Source: Pseudarthrobacter siccitolerans (GTDB lineage Bacteria; Actinomycetota; Actinomycetes; Actinomycetales; Micrococcaceae). From it: DNA of 64,000 bases. The stretch lies in contig NZ_CAQI01000059.1 of NCBI RefSeq assembly GCF_001046895.1, forward strand, positions 186,001 to 250,000, read 5' to 3'. Below the pieces are notes generated by a model. The model worked only from the letters and a program-made list of their open reading frames with translations. It was not told the origin of the DNA and made no database searches. How positions within the stretch are numbered: the first letter of the stretch is position 1; each line of letters begins with the position of its first letter. Of the stretch, positions 41,344-49,186 are shown piece by piece. Both the position numbers and the translations under genes were made by a program.

Positions 41344-43620
41344 CTAGGCTTTCCTGCCAAAGTTGCGCAGCCGCAGCGAGTTGGCAACCACCAGGACCGA
41401 GCTGGCTGCCATCGCAGCGCCGGCGATCATCGGATTCAACAGCCCCAGGGCGGCCACCGGGATGCCCACGGCGTTGTAGAAGAACGCCCAGAACAGGTTG
41501 GTTTTGATGGTGGCCAACGTCCTGCGGGAGAGTTCAATGGCCTGCACCACCTGCGACAGGTCGTTGCCCATCACTGTCAGGTCCGCGGCCTCGATGGCAA
41601 CGTCGGTGCCGGATCCCATGGCGATGCCAAGATCGGCCTGCGCCAGTGCCGCGGCATCGTTCACGCCATCGCCGGCCATGGCGACGGTTGCGCCGCCGGC
41701 CTGCAGGGTTTTCACCACGTCAACCTTGCCTTCGGGCAGGACCCCGGCGTAGACGTCCGCTGGCGGAATCCCGACGGCGGCAGCCACCTGGGCGGCCACG
41801 GCGGCGTTGTCTCCCGTGAGCAGGATGGGCCGCAGGCCGAGGGCTTTCATCCGTTCGATGGCGGCGGCTGAGCCGGGCTTGATGGTGTCGCGAAGGCTGA
41901 TGATGCCGGCAGCCGTGCCGTCTACGGCCACCCAGATAACGGTGGCGCCGGCGGCTTCCGCCGCTGCCTGCGCCTGGAGTTGGTTTGAGGTGATGGCGAT
42001 GCCGTTGTTCTCAAGCCAGCCGGTGCGCCCGGCGGTGATCTGCCTTCCCCCAACGGTTCCCGTGACGCCGCCTCCCGGCGCCGACCGGAAGTCCTGTACC
42101 GCTGGCAGGTGACCGGCGTCGTGCATTGCCGGGCGATCCCCGCCCGCCTCCTGGGCGGCAGCAGCGGCGGCAGCGGCGGCAACGGCGCGGGCCACCGGAT
42201 GCTCCGATGCCGCCTCGACGGCACCGGCCAGCAGCAGGACTTCGCGCTCCGCAAACCCTTCGAAAGCGAGGGTGGAATCCACTGCCAGAGCGCCGGTGGT
42301 GACGGTGCCGGTCTTGTCCAGCAGGATGGTGTCCACTGTGCGCGTGTCTTCAAGCACCTGCGGGCCCTTGATCAGGATGCCCAGCTGCGCGCCCCGGCCG
42401 GTCCCGGTCAGGAGTCCAACGGGAGTGGCAAGGCCCAGGGCGCACGGGCAGGCGATCACCAGGACGGCGACGGCGGCTGTAAAAGCAGAACGCAGGCCCT
42501 CGGTGGCCCCGGGGCCGGCAACGAGGAGCCAGAGGATAAAGGTGAGGGCGGCGACAGCCAGGACCACGGGAACAAATACCGCGCTGATGCGGTCCGCGAG
42601 GCGGGCGATGGGAGCCTTGCCTGTCTGGGCCTGGGACACCAGGCGCGCCATTTGCGCCAGCGTAGTTTCCGACCCGACGCGGGTGGCCCTGACCAGAAGC
42701 CGGCCGGAGGTGTTAATGGTGGCACCGGTGACCCGGCTGTCCGGTCCCACCTCCACCGGCACCGACTCGCCGGTCACCAGCGAGGCGTCCACGGCAGAGG
42801 ATCCGTCGATGACAACGCCGTCGGTGGCGATTTTTTCGCCGGGACGGACCACCAGGACGTCGCCCGCCTGGAGCTGTTCCGCCGGAACCCTCAGCTCCCG
42901 CCCGTCCTTGAGGACGGTGGCATCCTTCGCGCCCAGGCTCAGGAGGGCATGCAGGGCGTCGCCCGCCTTTTGCTTGGCGTTGGCCTCAAGGTAGCGGCCC
43001 AGGAGCAGGAACGTGGTGACCACGGCGGCCACCTCAAAATACAGGCCGCCCGGCCCCATTCCCTCCATGCCGGGATGCTGGGTCAGCAGGGGATCGGAGA
43101 ACAGCTGCCAGGCTGAGAACAGGTAGGCGGCGGCCACGCCGAGGGACACCAGCGTGTCCATGGTTGACGCGAAATGGCGGGCGTTGATGGCGGCCGCACG
43201 GTGGAACGGCCAGGCGGCCCACGTGACCACCGGCAGGGCCAGTGCGCCGGCCACCCATCCCCACTGGGGGAACTGGAACGCAGGGACCATGGAGATCAGG
43301 AACACGGGCACCGTGAGGAAGGCGGCCAGGACCAGGCGGGGACGCAGGGTCCCGGGCACGGCCTCCGGTGCCGGGGCGGGTAGACGGACTTTGGCTTTGT
43401 AACCTGCGGCGTTGACCGTGTCCACCAGCTGTTCGTCACTGATGCCCGCGGGAACGGTGACGTGCGCGGATTCCAGGGGAAGGTTGACCAGGGCCTGCAC
43501 GCCTTCGAGCTTGCCGAGCTTCTTTTCCACGCGGTTGACGCAGGAGGCGCAGGTCATGCCCTCGATGTCGAGTTCCACCACCCGGCTTCCGGGCTGGTGG
43601 AGGAGATCCTGATTACTCAT
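41344..43620 (-). CDS. copA: Copper-exporting P1B-type ATPase
   Basis: A 758-residue copper pump. One N-terminal HMA domain (DIEGMTCASCVNRVEKKLG), eight helices with the metal site C-P-C (ACPCALGLATPVG, near residue 393), actuator motif VTGESVPVEV, phosphorylation site LLDKTGTVTTG (near 431), the E-H-P-V-A-R loop and MAGDGVNDAAAL (near 646). It exports Cu(I) using ATP. An Ala/Gly-rich insert lies in the N-domain. Last gene of the csoR-copZ-copA operon, 38 bp after copZ, controlled by CsoR. Confidence 0.95.
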   Translation of the reverse strand: MSNQDLLHQPGSRVVELDIEGMTCASCVNRVEKKLGKLEGVQALVNLPLESAHVTVPAGISDEQLVDTVNAAGYKAKVRLPAPAPEAVPGTLRPRLVLAAFLTVPVFLISMVPAFQFPQWGWVAGALALPVVTWAAWPFHRAAAINARHFASTMDTLVSLGVAAAYLFSAWQLFSDPLLTQHPGMEGMGPGGLYFEVAAVVTTFLLLGRYLEANAKQKAGDALHALLSLGAKDATVLKDGRELRVPAEQLQAGDVLVVRPGEKIATDGVVIDGSSAVDASLVTGESVPVEVGPDSRVTGATINTSGRLLVRATRVGSETTLAQMARLVSQAQTGKAPIARLADRISAVFVPVVLAVAALTFILWLLVAGPGATEGLRSAFTAAVAVLVIACPCALGLATPVGLLTGTGRGAQLGILIKGPQVLEDTRTVDTILLDKTGTVTTGALAVDSTLAFEGFAEREVLLLAGAVEAASEHPVARAVAAAAAAAAAQEAGGDRPAMHDAGHLPAVQDFRSAPGGGVTGTVGGRQITAGRTGWLENNGIAITSNQLQAQAAAEAAGATVIWVAVDGTAAGIISLRDTIKPGSAAAIERMKALGLRPILLTGDNAAVAAQVAAAVGIPPADVYAGVLPEGKVDVVKTLQAGGATVAMAGDGVNDAAALAQADLGIAMGSGTDVAIEAADLTVMGNDLSQVVQAIELSRRTLATIKTNLFWAFFYNAVGIPVAALGLLNPMIAGAAMAASSVLVVANSLRLRNFGRKA

Positions 43621-43658
43621 GTAATCCCTTATGTCCCTGCTGGTCTCAGTGCTGGTGG

Positions 43659-43898
43659 TCAGGCTTCGTTGGCGACGACCAGGTAGCCAGCCTCCGCCAC
43701 TGCCTCGCCGATTTCGGACGGCGACAGGTCCTGGCTGGACGTGATGGTCACGGTGGAGATGCCGCCCGCATTAAGTTCCACGTCCACTGCTTCTACGCCT
43801 GCAAGGGCCTCAAGTTCTTCGCTGACGGCCGAGATGCAATGGCCACACGTCATTCCGGAGACGCTGACCGTGGTGGTGGTAGGGGAAGTGGTGCTCAT
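43659..43898 (-). CDS. copZ: Copper chaperone (HMA domain)
   Basis: A 79-residue single HMA-domain protein. V-S-G-M-T-C-G-H-C-I (Cys 18 and 21) is the Cu(I) site with the H between the Cys typical of actinobacterial CopZ; the rest is the beta-alpha-beta-beta-alpha-beta fold, ending V-A-E-A-G-Y-L-V-V. It passes Cu(I) to CopA and perhaps CsoR. An AAGGAG-like site lies before the ATG. It sits between csoR (86 bp) and copA (38 bp). Confidence 0.92.
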   Translation of the reverse strand: MSTTSPTTTTVSVSGMTCGHCISAVSEELEALAGVEAVDVELNAGGISTVTITSSQDLSPSEIGEAVAEAGYLVVANEA

Positions 43899-43984
43899 GG
43901 CTGCTCCTTGTTGGTTGGCCGGCCTTCTGGGCCGGTGTTCGACGCGAACGGCGTAAGCCGCGCTGGATGAATTGGAGTGTGCGG

Positions 43985-44344
43985 TTACCGGAGTAGCCGG
44001 CCGATGGCATCGGCGGCTTCCTTGACCTTGGCATCGATGGCTTCTGCGCGCAGGGCGGGGTCCGGCTCGGAGGCGGCCCCCACTACGCAGTGGCCGATGT
44101 GTTCTTCCACGAGGCCCAGGCTGACAGCGTGCAGGGCCTTGGTGACGGCGGAGACCTGGGTGAGGATATCGATGCAGTACTTGTCCTCATCCACCATGCG
44201 GGCAATCCCCCGGACCTGGCCTTCTATGCGTTTGAGGCGGCGCAGGTAGGCGTCCTTGTTTCCTGTGTAGCCGTGCTCCGGCCCCTCCTGGTCCACGCCA
44301 GCTTCGATGGCTTCACCCGCGACTGCTTGTTCCGTTGCGCTCAT
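43985..44344 (-). CDS. csoR: Copper-sensing repressor CsoR
   Basis: A 119-residue all-helical repressor. YLRRLKRIEGQVRGIARMVD is the conserved start of the DUF156 domain; C57, H82 and C86 (KYCIDIL and EHIGHC) form the Cu(I) site found in CsoR. Cu(I) binding releases the DNA. Two typical palindromic operators lie just upstream, one over its own -10, so it represses csoR-copZ-copA. A nickel or formaldehyde sensor of the same fold is unlikely because of the C-H-C set and the operon. Confidence 0.93.
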   Translation of the reverse strand: MSATEQAVAGEAIEAGVDQEGPEHGYTGNKDAYLRRLKRIEGQVRGIARMVDEDKYCIDILTQVSAVTKALHAVSLGLVEEHIGHCVVGAASEPDPALRAEAIDAKVKEAADAIGRLLR

Positions 44345-44354
44345 AGTTCAACGG

Positions 44355-44373
44355 TATACCCCTGAGGGGTATA
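44355..44373. promoter_or_regulatory. CsoR operator 1, over the csoR promoter
   Basis: TATACCCC-TGA-GGGGTATA is a perfect inverted repeat of the known CsoR type. On the complement TTGAAA (44380-44375) and TATACC (44358-44353) form a -35/-10 with 16 nt spacing, so the operator covers the spacer and -10. Confidence 0.88.
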
Positions 44374-44381
44374 GTTTCAAG

Positions 44382-44396
44382 TACCCCCAGGGGGTA
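44382..44396. promoter_or_regulatory. CsoR operator 2
   Basis: TACCCCC-A-GGGGGTA is a perfect inverted repeat just upstream of the -35. Together with operator 1 it allows two repressor tetramers to bind side by side, 8 bp apart. Confidence 0.75.
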
Positions 44397-44452
44397 TGGA
44401 GCGGATTTTGGCCGCTAACCCGATTTAGGAGTGGTGGGGGAATCAGGGCAAC

Positions 44453-44497
44453 AAAAAAGCTCCGGAGTGCGTTATTGGGGGATACGCACTCCGGAGC
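44453..44497 (-). terminator. Rho-independent terminator for the universal stress protein gene
   Basis: A perfect 13 bp stem (44459-44471 with 44485-44497) followed on the minus strand by six T (44458-44453). It lies about 150 bp after the stop. The stretch between (44498-44649) is A/T-rich and holds no gene; one frame lacks any start codon. Confidence 0.88.
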
Positions 44498-44649
44498 AGT
44501 CTTTGGGCAAATCCGGCGTCCACCTGCGTGGAACCGGCCTGCTTGAATCAGCTTACTGGCTGGTAGTCATCACCGCCAGCACATCGAATAACTACTTTCG
44601 CTTTACTTTCTTTGCTCTTAATTCGGCTTAAGCAACATGGTGCCGAAGG

Positions 44650-45168
44650 TCACAACCGGTCCTCGTGGGCCGGCATCCGGTAGGGAACCACGAGCACGGG
44701 GCGGCTCTGGTGGTGCGTCAGCCACGCGCCAACGGATCCGTTCAGGGCCTCCGTCAGGCGATGGGCAAAACCCCGTTCCGACGTTCCGACGATGATCATT
44801 GGAGCATCGCTTTCGGCAGCGAGCCTTGCCAGCCCGCGGGCGGGATCTCCGGCAAGGGTGCGGAGAGTCCATTCCGTGCGCCCCGCACCTGCAGGAACTT
44901 TGGCCACTGCCGCTTCTATGGCCGCTCGGAGCTCTGACGCCACGGCGCGGATATCCTCGTCGTCCGCGTCCGGGTGGAGGGAGAGCCGGTGGGCAGCCCG
45001 TGCGGGATCCCATTCCACCAAATAGCTGGCCTCGTCCACGTAGGCGCAGAGCAACGGCCTTCCCAGGCGGGCGGCGAGGATGGCTGCGGTCTGCAGGACC
45101 TCAGGGTGCTGCTTGGGCGCGACGCCTACCAGCAGGGGCGACGTACCGCTGAACGGATCTGATGTCAT
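44650..45168 (-). CDS. Universal stress protein (UspA fold)
   Basis: A 172-residue single-domain protein. LLVGVAPKQHPEVLQTAAIL starts the fold. IIVGTSERGFAHRLTEALNG is the ATP-binding G-x-x-x-x-G-x9-G-S motif, followed by PVLVVPYRMP. Asp replaced at the usual first-strand V-D position (here V-A-P) is common in actinobacterial variants. It probably binds ATP and acts in stress survival. It is monocistronic, with its own terminator. Confidence 0.88.
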   Translation of the reverse strand: MTSDPFSGTSPLLVGVAPKQHPEVLQTAAILAARLGRPLLCAYVDEASYLVEWDPARAAHRLSLHPDADDEDIRAVASELRAAIEAAVAKVPAGAGRTEWTLRTLAGDPARGLARLAAESDAPMIIVGTSERGFAHRLTEALNGSVGAWLTHHQSRPVLVVPYRMPAHEDRL

Positions 45169-45221
45169 AGCTTATTCTCGGACTCCCGAACGCACTTGAA
45201 CAGGGCATTTGCTGCTTCCCT

Positions 45222-45983
45222 TTACGGGGCGGGCGATGCGGTGACAACCACATTCTTGCCCCAGGGGTCCTCCGTAAAGCAGCTGATCAGGACCAGCCGG
45301 TTGGGCACGATGCTCCAGATGGGACTGTCCTTGAGGCTGGACTTCAAATAGGTGGCCACGTTGTCCACCTTGTAAGGGATGGTGCCGGTTGCGGTGTCCA
45401 CCTCAAACCTGTCGCCCACAGTTGCCGCTGAACTCAGGTGGTTGAAGGGTGCGTCCGCACCTTCCCAGCTGTGTCCGATCACGTACGTGGTGTTTGCCGA
45501 CCCCTGTCCTGGAGTTCCGAAGGGCGTCAGCCAGTAGCCGTCTTTCGTGGCCGGCGGCTCAAGAGTCTGGCTGGCCTGCGCGGCAGCGTCCACATCAAGT
45601 GAATGGACAGGAACATCGAAGGCCGCGGCGGCATAGCGGATCCGCACCGGTTTAGCCGCTGCCGGGAGGGCGGGGGCGGGCGGCTGTACATCCGGACCGG
45701 CGGGGGCGGGCTGCTGCCCTTCAGCTGCCACCTCCGTTCCACGTGTTTTCGGTGTCTCCGCGACATTGGGTGCCGGCTGCCGGGACGTGGCACCGGATGC
45801 CGAAGTTCCCGCCACGGCACTGTTTCCGCTGGCGGAGACCTGCACCTGGTGGAAGAGGGGCGCACCGAAGGTCATGGACAGAAAGGCCAACACCCCGCAC
45901 AGGAGGATGGCCAGGTCTCCCCGGTTCCAGCGCCGCTTCGTGCCCTCCTTGCGGGCCGCGTGCCGGCTGCGTTCCTTCAACAT
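45222..45983 (-). CDS. Class F sortase
   Basis: A 253-residue membrane-anchored transpeptidase. It has a basic N-terminus, one helix (LAILLCGVLAFLSMTFGAPLF), a Pro/Ala-rich linker (about 60-105) and the sortase barrel. Catalytic His lies in TYVIGHSWEG (near 168) and Cys in LVLISCFTEDPWGKNVVV (near 233). The usual catalytic Arg after the Cys is replaced by Lys at W-G-K-N. It anchors a surface protein to peptidoglycan or pilus; the gene directly upstream codes a probable substrate. AGGAG is 6 nt before the ATG at 45983. Confidence 0.88.
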   Translation of the reverse strand: MLKERSRHAARKEGTKRRWNRGDLAILLCGVLAFLSMTFGAPLFHQVQVSASGNSAVAGTSASGATSRQPAPNVAETPKTRGTEVAAEGQQPAPAGPDVQPPAPALPAAAKPVRIRYAAAAFDVPVHSLDVDAAAQASQTLEPPATKDGYWLTPFGTPGQGSANTTYVIGHSWEGADAPFNHLSSAATVGDRFEVDTATGTIPYKVDNVATYLKSSLKDSPIWSIVPNRLVLISCFTEDPWGKNVVVTASPAP

Positions 45984-46013
45984 GGTGCTCCTGTGCACTT
46001 GCAATGAAAGAGG

Positions 46014-46052
46014 AGGAAGGCGCCCCGCCGGGCACTGGCGGGACGCCCTCCT
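46014..46052 (-). terminator. Hairpin between substrate and sortase genes (attenuator or partial terminator)
   Basis: On the minus strand a 15-16 bp stem (46052-46037 with 46029-46014) forms with two G-U wobbles and a 7-nt loop. It lies 33 bp after the substrate gene and before the sortase ribosome binding site, with CTCTTTC following. It would lower sortase output relative to its substrate. Confidence 0.5.
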
Positions 46053-46084
46053 GTCATCGGGCTGCTGGTTGCAGCCTGGCCGTG

Positions 46085-46792
46085 TCAGTCAGCCAAGGGG
46101 TGGGTACGGCGGCTGCGGCGGAGCGCAACTGCTGCGCCTGCGACCGCCAGGGCGCCAAGGCCTGCCAGCCAGGACGGGCTGTTGGAGCCGCCCACGGACG
46201 TCTGGGCGTTGTACCCCTGATTGGTGCCCAGACCGGTCGTAGCCACGGCGCCAGCGGCGGCCGGCTGCCGGGGTACGACGACGGGCGCTGCTGCCGGCGG
46301 GACAGTCACCGGCGGCACCACCACGGGCTGCTGCACGGGTGGAGCGGCAACAGGAGCAACTACAACCGTCTCCACGGGGGTTTCGACAACAGGCGTCTGA
46401 GTGACGGGCTGTTCCACGACCGGCGTCTCGACGACGGGCGTCTCAACCACAGGTTGTTCCACCGGTGGGACCACCACCACTGGCGGGACCACGACGGGCG
46501 GAGTCTCCGGGTCAACTGTCTCGCCCGGCGGCAGGGCCGCGCAGTTGGCTATGTAGGTGAGCTTGCCGGCGTTCGTCCAGTTCTGGCCTGCTGGCGCCTT
46601 CGGTGTCGGCGGAATGATGTCGGTGGGATGCTCGTCGTGGCCGCCGATACCGTTGACATTGAATTCCAGCGGCGACCAGGAGGAACCGTCGGCATGGCAG
46701 ACCGTAACGCGGTCGGACGCTGCAATGGCTGGTGCCGTGAGGGTGAGCAGCCCCAGCCCCACCACCCCCAGAGTGGCAAAGGTGCGTTTCAT
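46085..46792 (-). CDS. Probable sortase substrate: secreted Pro/Val-repeat cell wall protein
   Basis: A 235-residue surface protein. Signal peptide (residues 1-25, ends A-I-A-A), a small domain with two Cys (VTVCHADGSSWSPLEF and A-N-C-A-A-L), then about 90 residues of P-V-V-E-T-P and V-V-V-P-P repeats that would span the wall. The C-terminus has the sorting-signal layout: motif, helix (WLAGLGALAVAGAAVAL), then R-R-S-R-R. The motif position reads N-A-Q-T-S instead of L-P-x-T-G. It sits directly upstream of the class F sortase gene. GGGGAGAAA precedes the ATG at 46792. Confidence 0.78.
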   Translation of the reverse strand: MKRTFATLGVVGLGLLTLTAPAIAASDRVTVCHADGSSWSPLEFNVNGIGGHDEHPTDIIPPTPKAPAGQNWTNAGKLTYIANCAALPPGETVDPETPPVVVPPVVVVPPVEQPVVETPVVETPVVEQPVTQTPVVETPVETVVVAPVAAPPVQQPVVVPPVTVPPAAAPVVVPRQPAAAGAVATTGLGTNQGYNAQTSVGGSNSPSWLAGLGALAVAGAAVALRRSRRTHPLAD

Positions 46793-47071
46793 GATTTTCT
46801 CCCCAGTGTTTGTGAAACGGACCATGATGCAGAGCCGGTAGCGGTTGCGCCCGATGCCCCAGCAGCACGGTCAGCTTGCTTGAGTTTTCAGGCTAGGTTT
46901 GCGCCCGCAGCCAGTCGCCAGTAGGGGGTACTCGTCTTTCAGGCACCGCCGCTTGCCCGGTTACTTGCGGGTACCCGAAAATCCCGCGGCGCTACTTGCC
47001 CGCACCGCGGGTGTCTTGTAGCCCGACCTGTCCGCGCCTAACGTTGGATTCGACGAAAGGGGCATGAGGGC

Positions 47072-47272
47072 ATGGAGATTTTCATGTGGTGGCTGGACCT
47101 GGATCTTGCGAGCAAGGAATGGCTGCGGGAGAACCTGCGCGCCGGGGAACTTCCGCTTCCGGTCCTCCAGGGGATCGCCGAGGCCGGTGGACCCCATCCG
47201 GACAACCCGGCGGCAGTGTTAACGGCGGCGGACTGGGACTTCATCGAGACGCAGTCGGAGTTTGTGGACTAA
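47072..47272 (+). CDS. Small conserved-looking protein of unknown function
   Basis: A 66-residue soluble protein, acidic, with MWWLDLDLASKEWLRENL at the start and TAADWDFIETQSEFVD at the end. No family recognised. ATG at 47072 follows GAGGG; an ATG four codons in (47084) with GGAG upstream is equally possible. Codon bias fits a real gene. The 279 bp upstream of it (46793-47071) holds no other feature that could be supported. Confidence 0.55.
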   Translation: MEIFMWWLDLDLASKEWLRENLRAGELPLPVLQGIAEAGGPHPDNPAAVLTAADWDFIETQSEFVD

Positions 47273-47341
47273 CCCCCACTCCACGCCCCCTTTCAGCCGG
47301 AAACCATTGCAGGCTGCCCGGGGCGGTGGTTGCATGGGGGC

Positions 47342-48439
47342 ATGGCAACCCAAGGAAGTTTTGTCTTAGCGATCGGGACTAAAAAGGGCCTGTGGCTGGC
47401 CACCAGCGCGGACAGGCATGATTGGTCCTTCACCGGTCCGCATTTCCTGATGAGTGAGATTCCCAGCATCGGGATCGACACCAGGGAAGGCCGCACCCGG
47501 ATCATGGTGGGAGTCCGGAACGAGCACTGGGGACCCACGGTGGCCCACTCGGACGATCTTGGCGCCACCTGGTCCGAACCTGAGCAGGGTGCCATCAGGT
47601 TCCCCGAGGATACCGGCGCGGCCCTGGAACGGATCTGGCAGATTTATCCGGACGCCGGCGCGCGGCCGGGAGTGGTGTGGGCGGGGGCCGAGCCCATCTC
47701 CGTGTGGAAGTCCACCGACGGCGGCGAACACTTCGAGCTGAACAGGGGCCTTTGGGACCATCCGCACCGCAGCGACTGGGGTGCCGGCTACGGCGGCGCC
47801 GCGGCCCATTCGATCGTGGTCCACCCGGAAGGTGAAACCGTCCACGTGGCCATGAGCACGGGCGGCGTTTACCGCTCGCTCGACGGCGGCACCTCCTGGG
47901 AGGCACGCAACAAGGGAATTTCGGCCTATTTCATGCCGGACCCGAATCCGGAGTTCGGACAGTGCGTGCACAAGATTGCTGCGGATGCCGCCGTCGACGG
48001 CCGGCTCTATGCGCAGAACCACCACGGCGTGTACCGCACGGATGACAACGCGGAGAGCTGGACCTCCATTGCGGAGGGCCTGCCGGCCGACTTCGGCTTT
48101 GTCATGCTGACCCATCCGCGGCGTGAAGGTACAGCCTGGGTTGTGCCGCTCAAAGCCGACGGCGAGCGTATCCCGCCCAACGGCGAACTGGCCGTCCACC
48201 GCACGGATGATGCCGGCGGCAGCTGGAAGAGGCTCAGCAACGGATTACCCACGGGCGAGTACAACAGCGTCCTGCGGGACGCCGCCTCCGTGGACACTGC
48301 GGAGCCGGCGGGCGTCTACTTCGGCACGCGCGGAGGCACCGTGTATGCCAGCGCAGACGAAGGGGAGACGTTCGCGGAAGTGGCGGCCCACCTGCCCGAT
48401 GTCCTGTGCGTCCGCGCGGCAGTGGTGGCCGGTGCCTGA
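47342..48439 (+). CDS. BNR/Asp-box beta-propeller protein (sialidase-like fold)
   Basis: A 365-residue soluble propeller. At least five Asp-boxes (STDGGEHF, SLDGGTSW, TDDNAESW, TDDAGGSW, SADEGETF) mark the blades; other motifs are AIGTKKGLWLAT and GNH-like VGVRNEHWGPTVAHSDDLG. The R-I-P and catalytic Tyr/Glu of true sialidases are not evident, and no signal peptide is present, so it acts inside the cell, perhaps as a binding platform or unknown hydrolase. It overlaps the MoaD/ThiS-like gene by 8 bp. An in-frame TTG at 47330 is less likely. Confidence 0.78.
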   Translation: MATQGSFVLAIGTKKGLWLATSADRHDWSFTGPHFLMSEIPSIGIDTREGRTRIMVGVRNEHWGPTVAHSDDLGATWSEPEQGAIRFPEDTGAALERIWQIYPDAGARPGVVWAGAEPISVWKSTDGGEHFELNRGLWDHPHRSDWGAGYGGAAAHSIVVHPEGETVHVAMSTGGVYRSLDGGTSWEARNKGISAYFMPDPNPEFGQCVHKIAADAAVDGRLYAQNHHGVYRTDDNAESWTSIAEGLPADFGFVMLTHPRREGTAWVVPLKADGERIPPNGELAVHRTDDAGGSWKRLSNGLPTGEYNSVLRDAASVDTAEPAGVYFGTRGGTVYASADEGETFAEVAAHLPDVLCVRAAVVAGA

Positions 48440-48719
48440 GATCTCGGTGGTGCTGCCCAGCATCCTGCAGCCGCTGGCCGGCGGGCAGTCCGTCCTGACT
48501 GCGCCCGCCGACGGGCCGGTGACCGTGGCAAAACTGCTGGATTCCGTCACCGCCGACTTCGCCGTGCTGGCCAGGCGGCTTCGGGATGAGACGGGAGCCC
48601 TGCGGCGGTTCGTGAATGTTTACGTGGATGGCGACGAGGTGCGGCGGTTGCAGGGCCTCGATACGGAGGTGGCACCCGGCCAGGAGGTGCTGGTCATCCA
48701 GTCAGTGGCCGGCGGGTGA
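48432..48719 (+). CDS. MoaD/ThiS-like (ubiquitin-fold) sulfur carrier protein
   Basis: A 95-residue beta-grasp protein: ISVVLPSILQPLAGGQSVL, V-A-K-L-L-D-S-V, FVNVYVDGDEVRRL, and the C-terminal E-V-L-V-I-Q-S-V-A-G-G. The free Gly-Gly end is what an E1-like enzyme adenylates and thiolates. The GTG at 48432 overlaps the propeller gene by 8 bp, so the two are translated together. No E1 (MoeB/ThiF) or moa/thi gene is in view. Its partner reaction is unknown; general MoaD for cofactor synthesis is possible but does not explain the pairing. Confidence 0.8.
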   Translation: MPEISVVLPSILQPLAGGQSVLTAPADGPVTVAKLLDSVTADFAVLARRLRDETGALRRFVNVYVDGDEVRRLQGLDTEVAPGQEVLVIQSVAGG

Positions 48720-48815
48720 GAACACAGGAGCCGGCAGGACGGGCTTCGGAGGCGGCGGGCAGTCCTTACTGACTACACCCGCTGCCGCGGCCTGCCATTT
48801 CAGCCGGCGCCCGGT

Positions 48816-49052
48816 TCAGGCCACCCGCCACACGCTGCATTCGTCCGTATTGATTGCTTTGCGCAGGCCCGTGATCCGGTCCAGGATCCACACCACGCCG
48901 ATTCCCGGCGCTGTCTCCTGCACGCTGCCCCGGCGGATCACTACGTCGTCGTAGGACGGGCCTACCGAGAGCCGGGCTTCGATCTCGTCGCCGCGGCGAA
49001 GCTGGTCCAGTGTCCGGACGCGGGTTACATGGGCTGCTGCTTTCTTCAACAT
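48816..49052 (-). CDS. Small protein of unknown function
   Basis: A 78-residue protein with a beta-rich pattern (GDEIEARLSVGPSYDDVVIR, IGVVWILDRITGLRKAI, ending E-C-S-V-W-R-V-A). No family recognised. The ATG at 49052 is 5 nt after AGGAGG, which decides the start. It converges on the MoaD-like gene across about 95 bp without a clear hairpin and is followed on the other side by a 134 bp gap. Confidence 0.65.
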   Translation of the reverse strand: MLKKAAAHVTRVRTLDQLRRGDEIEARLSVGPSYDDVVIRRGSVQETAPGIGVVWILDRITGLRKAINTDECSVWRVA

Positions 49053-49186
49053 TGGGGCCTCCTGGCTGGAGCTGGTGCCGGCTCTTGCCTGCACTACCAG
49101 TGTGGAGTGGCAATGTTGCGCCCTGGTTTCCTGATGGTTAGGCGCGGGTTAGTTCTTTGAGCCGGAGCTGTTTCCCCGCAATCGTG

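Noticed and set aside
44498-44649. A/T-rich stretch after the stress protein gene as a small gene
   Set aside because: The best minus-strand frame has no start codon and simply continues past the stress-protein stop; it is a 3' untranslated region.
46260-46500. Short repeats that might be a CRISPR array
   Set aside because: They code the Pro/Val/Thr/Glu repeats of the surface protein; no spacers or cas genes.
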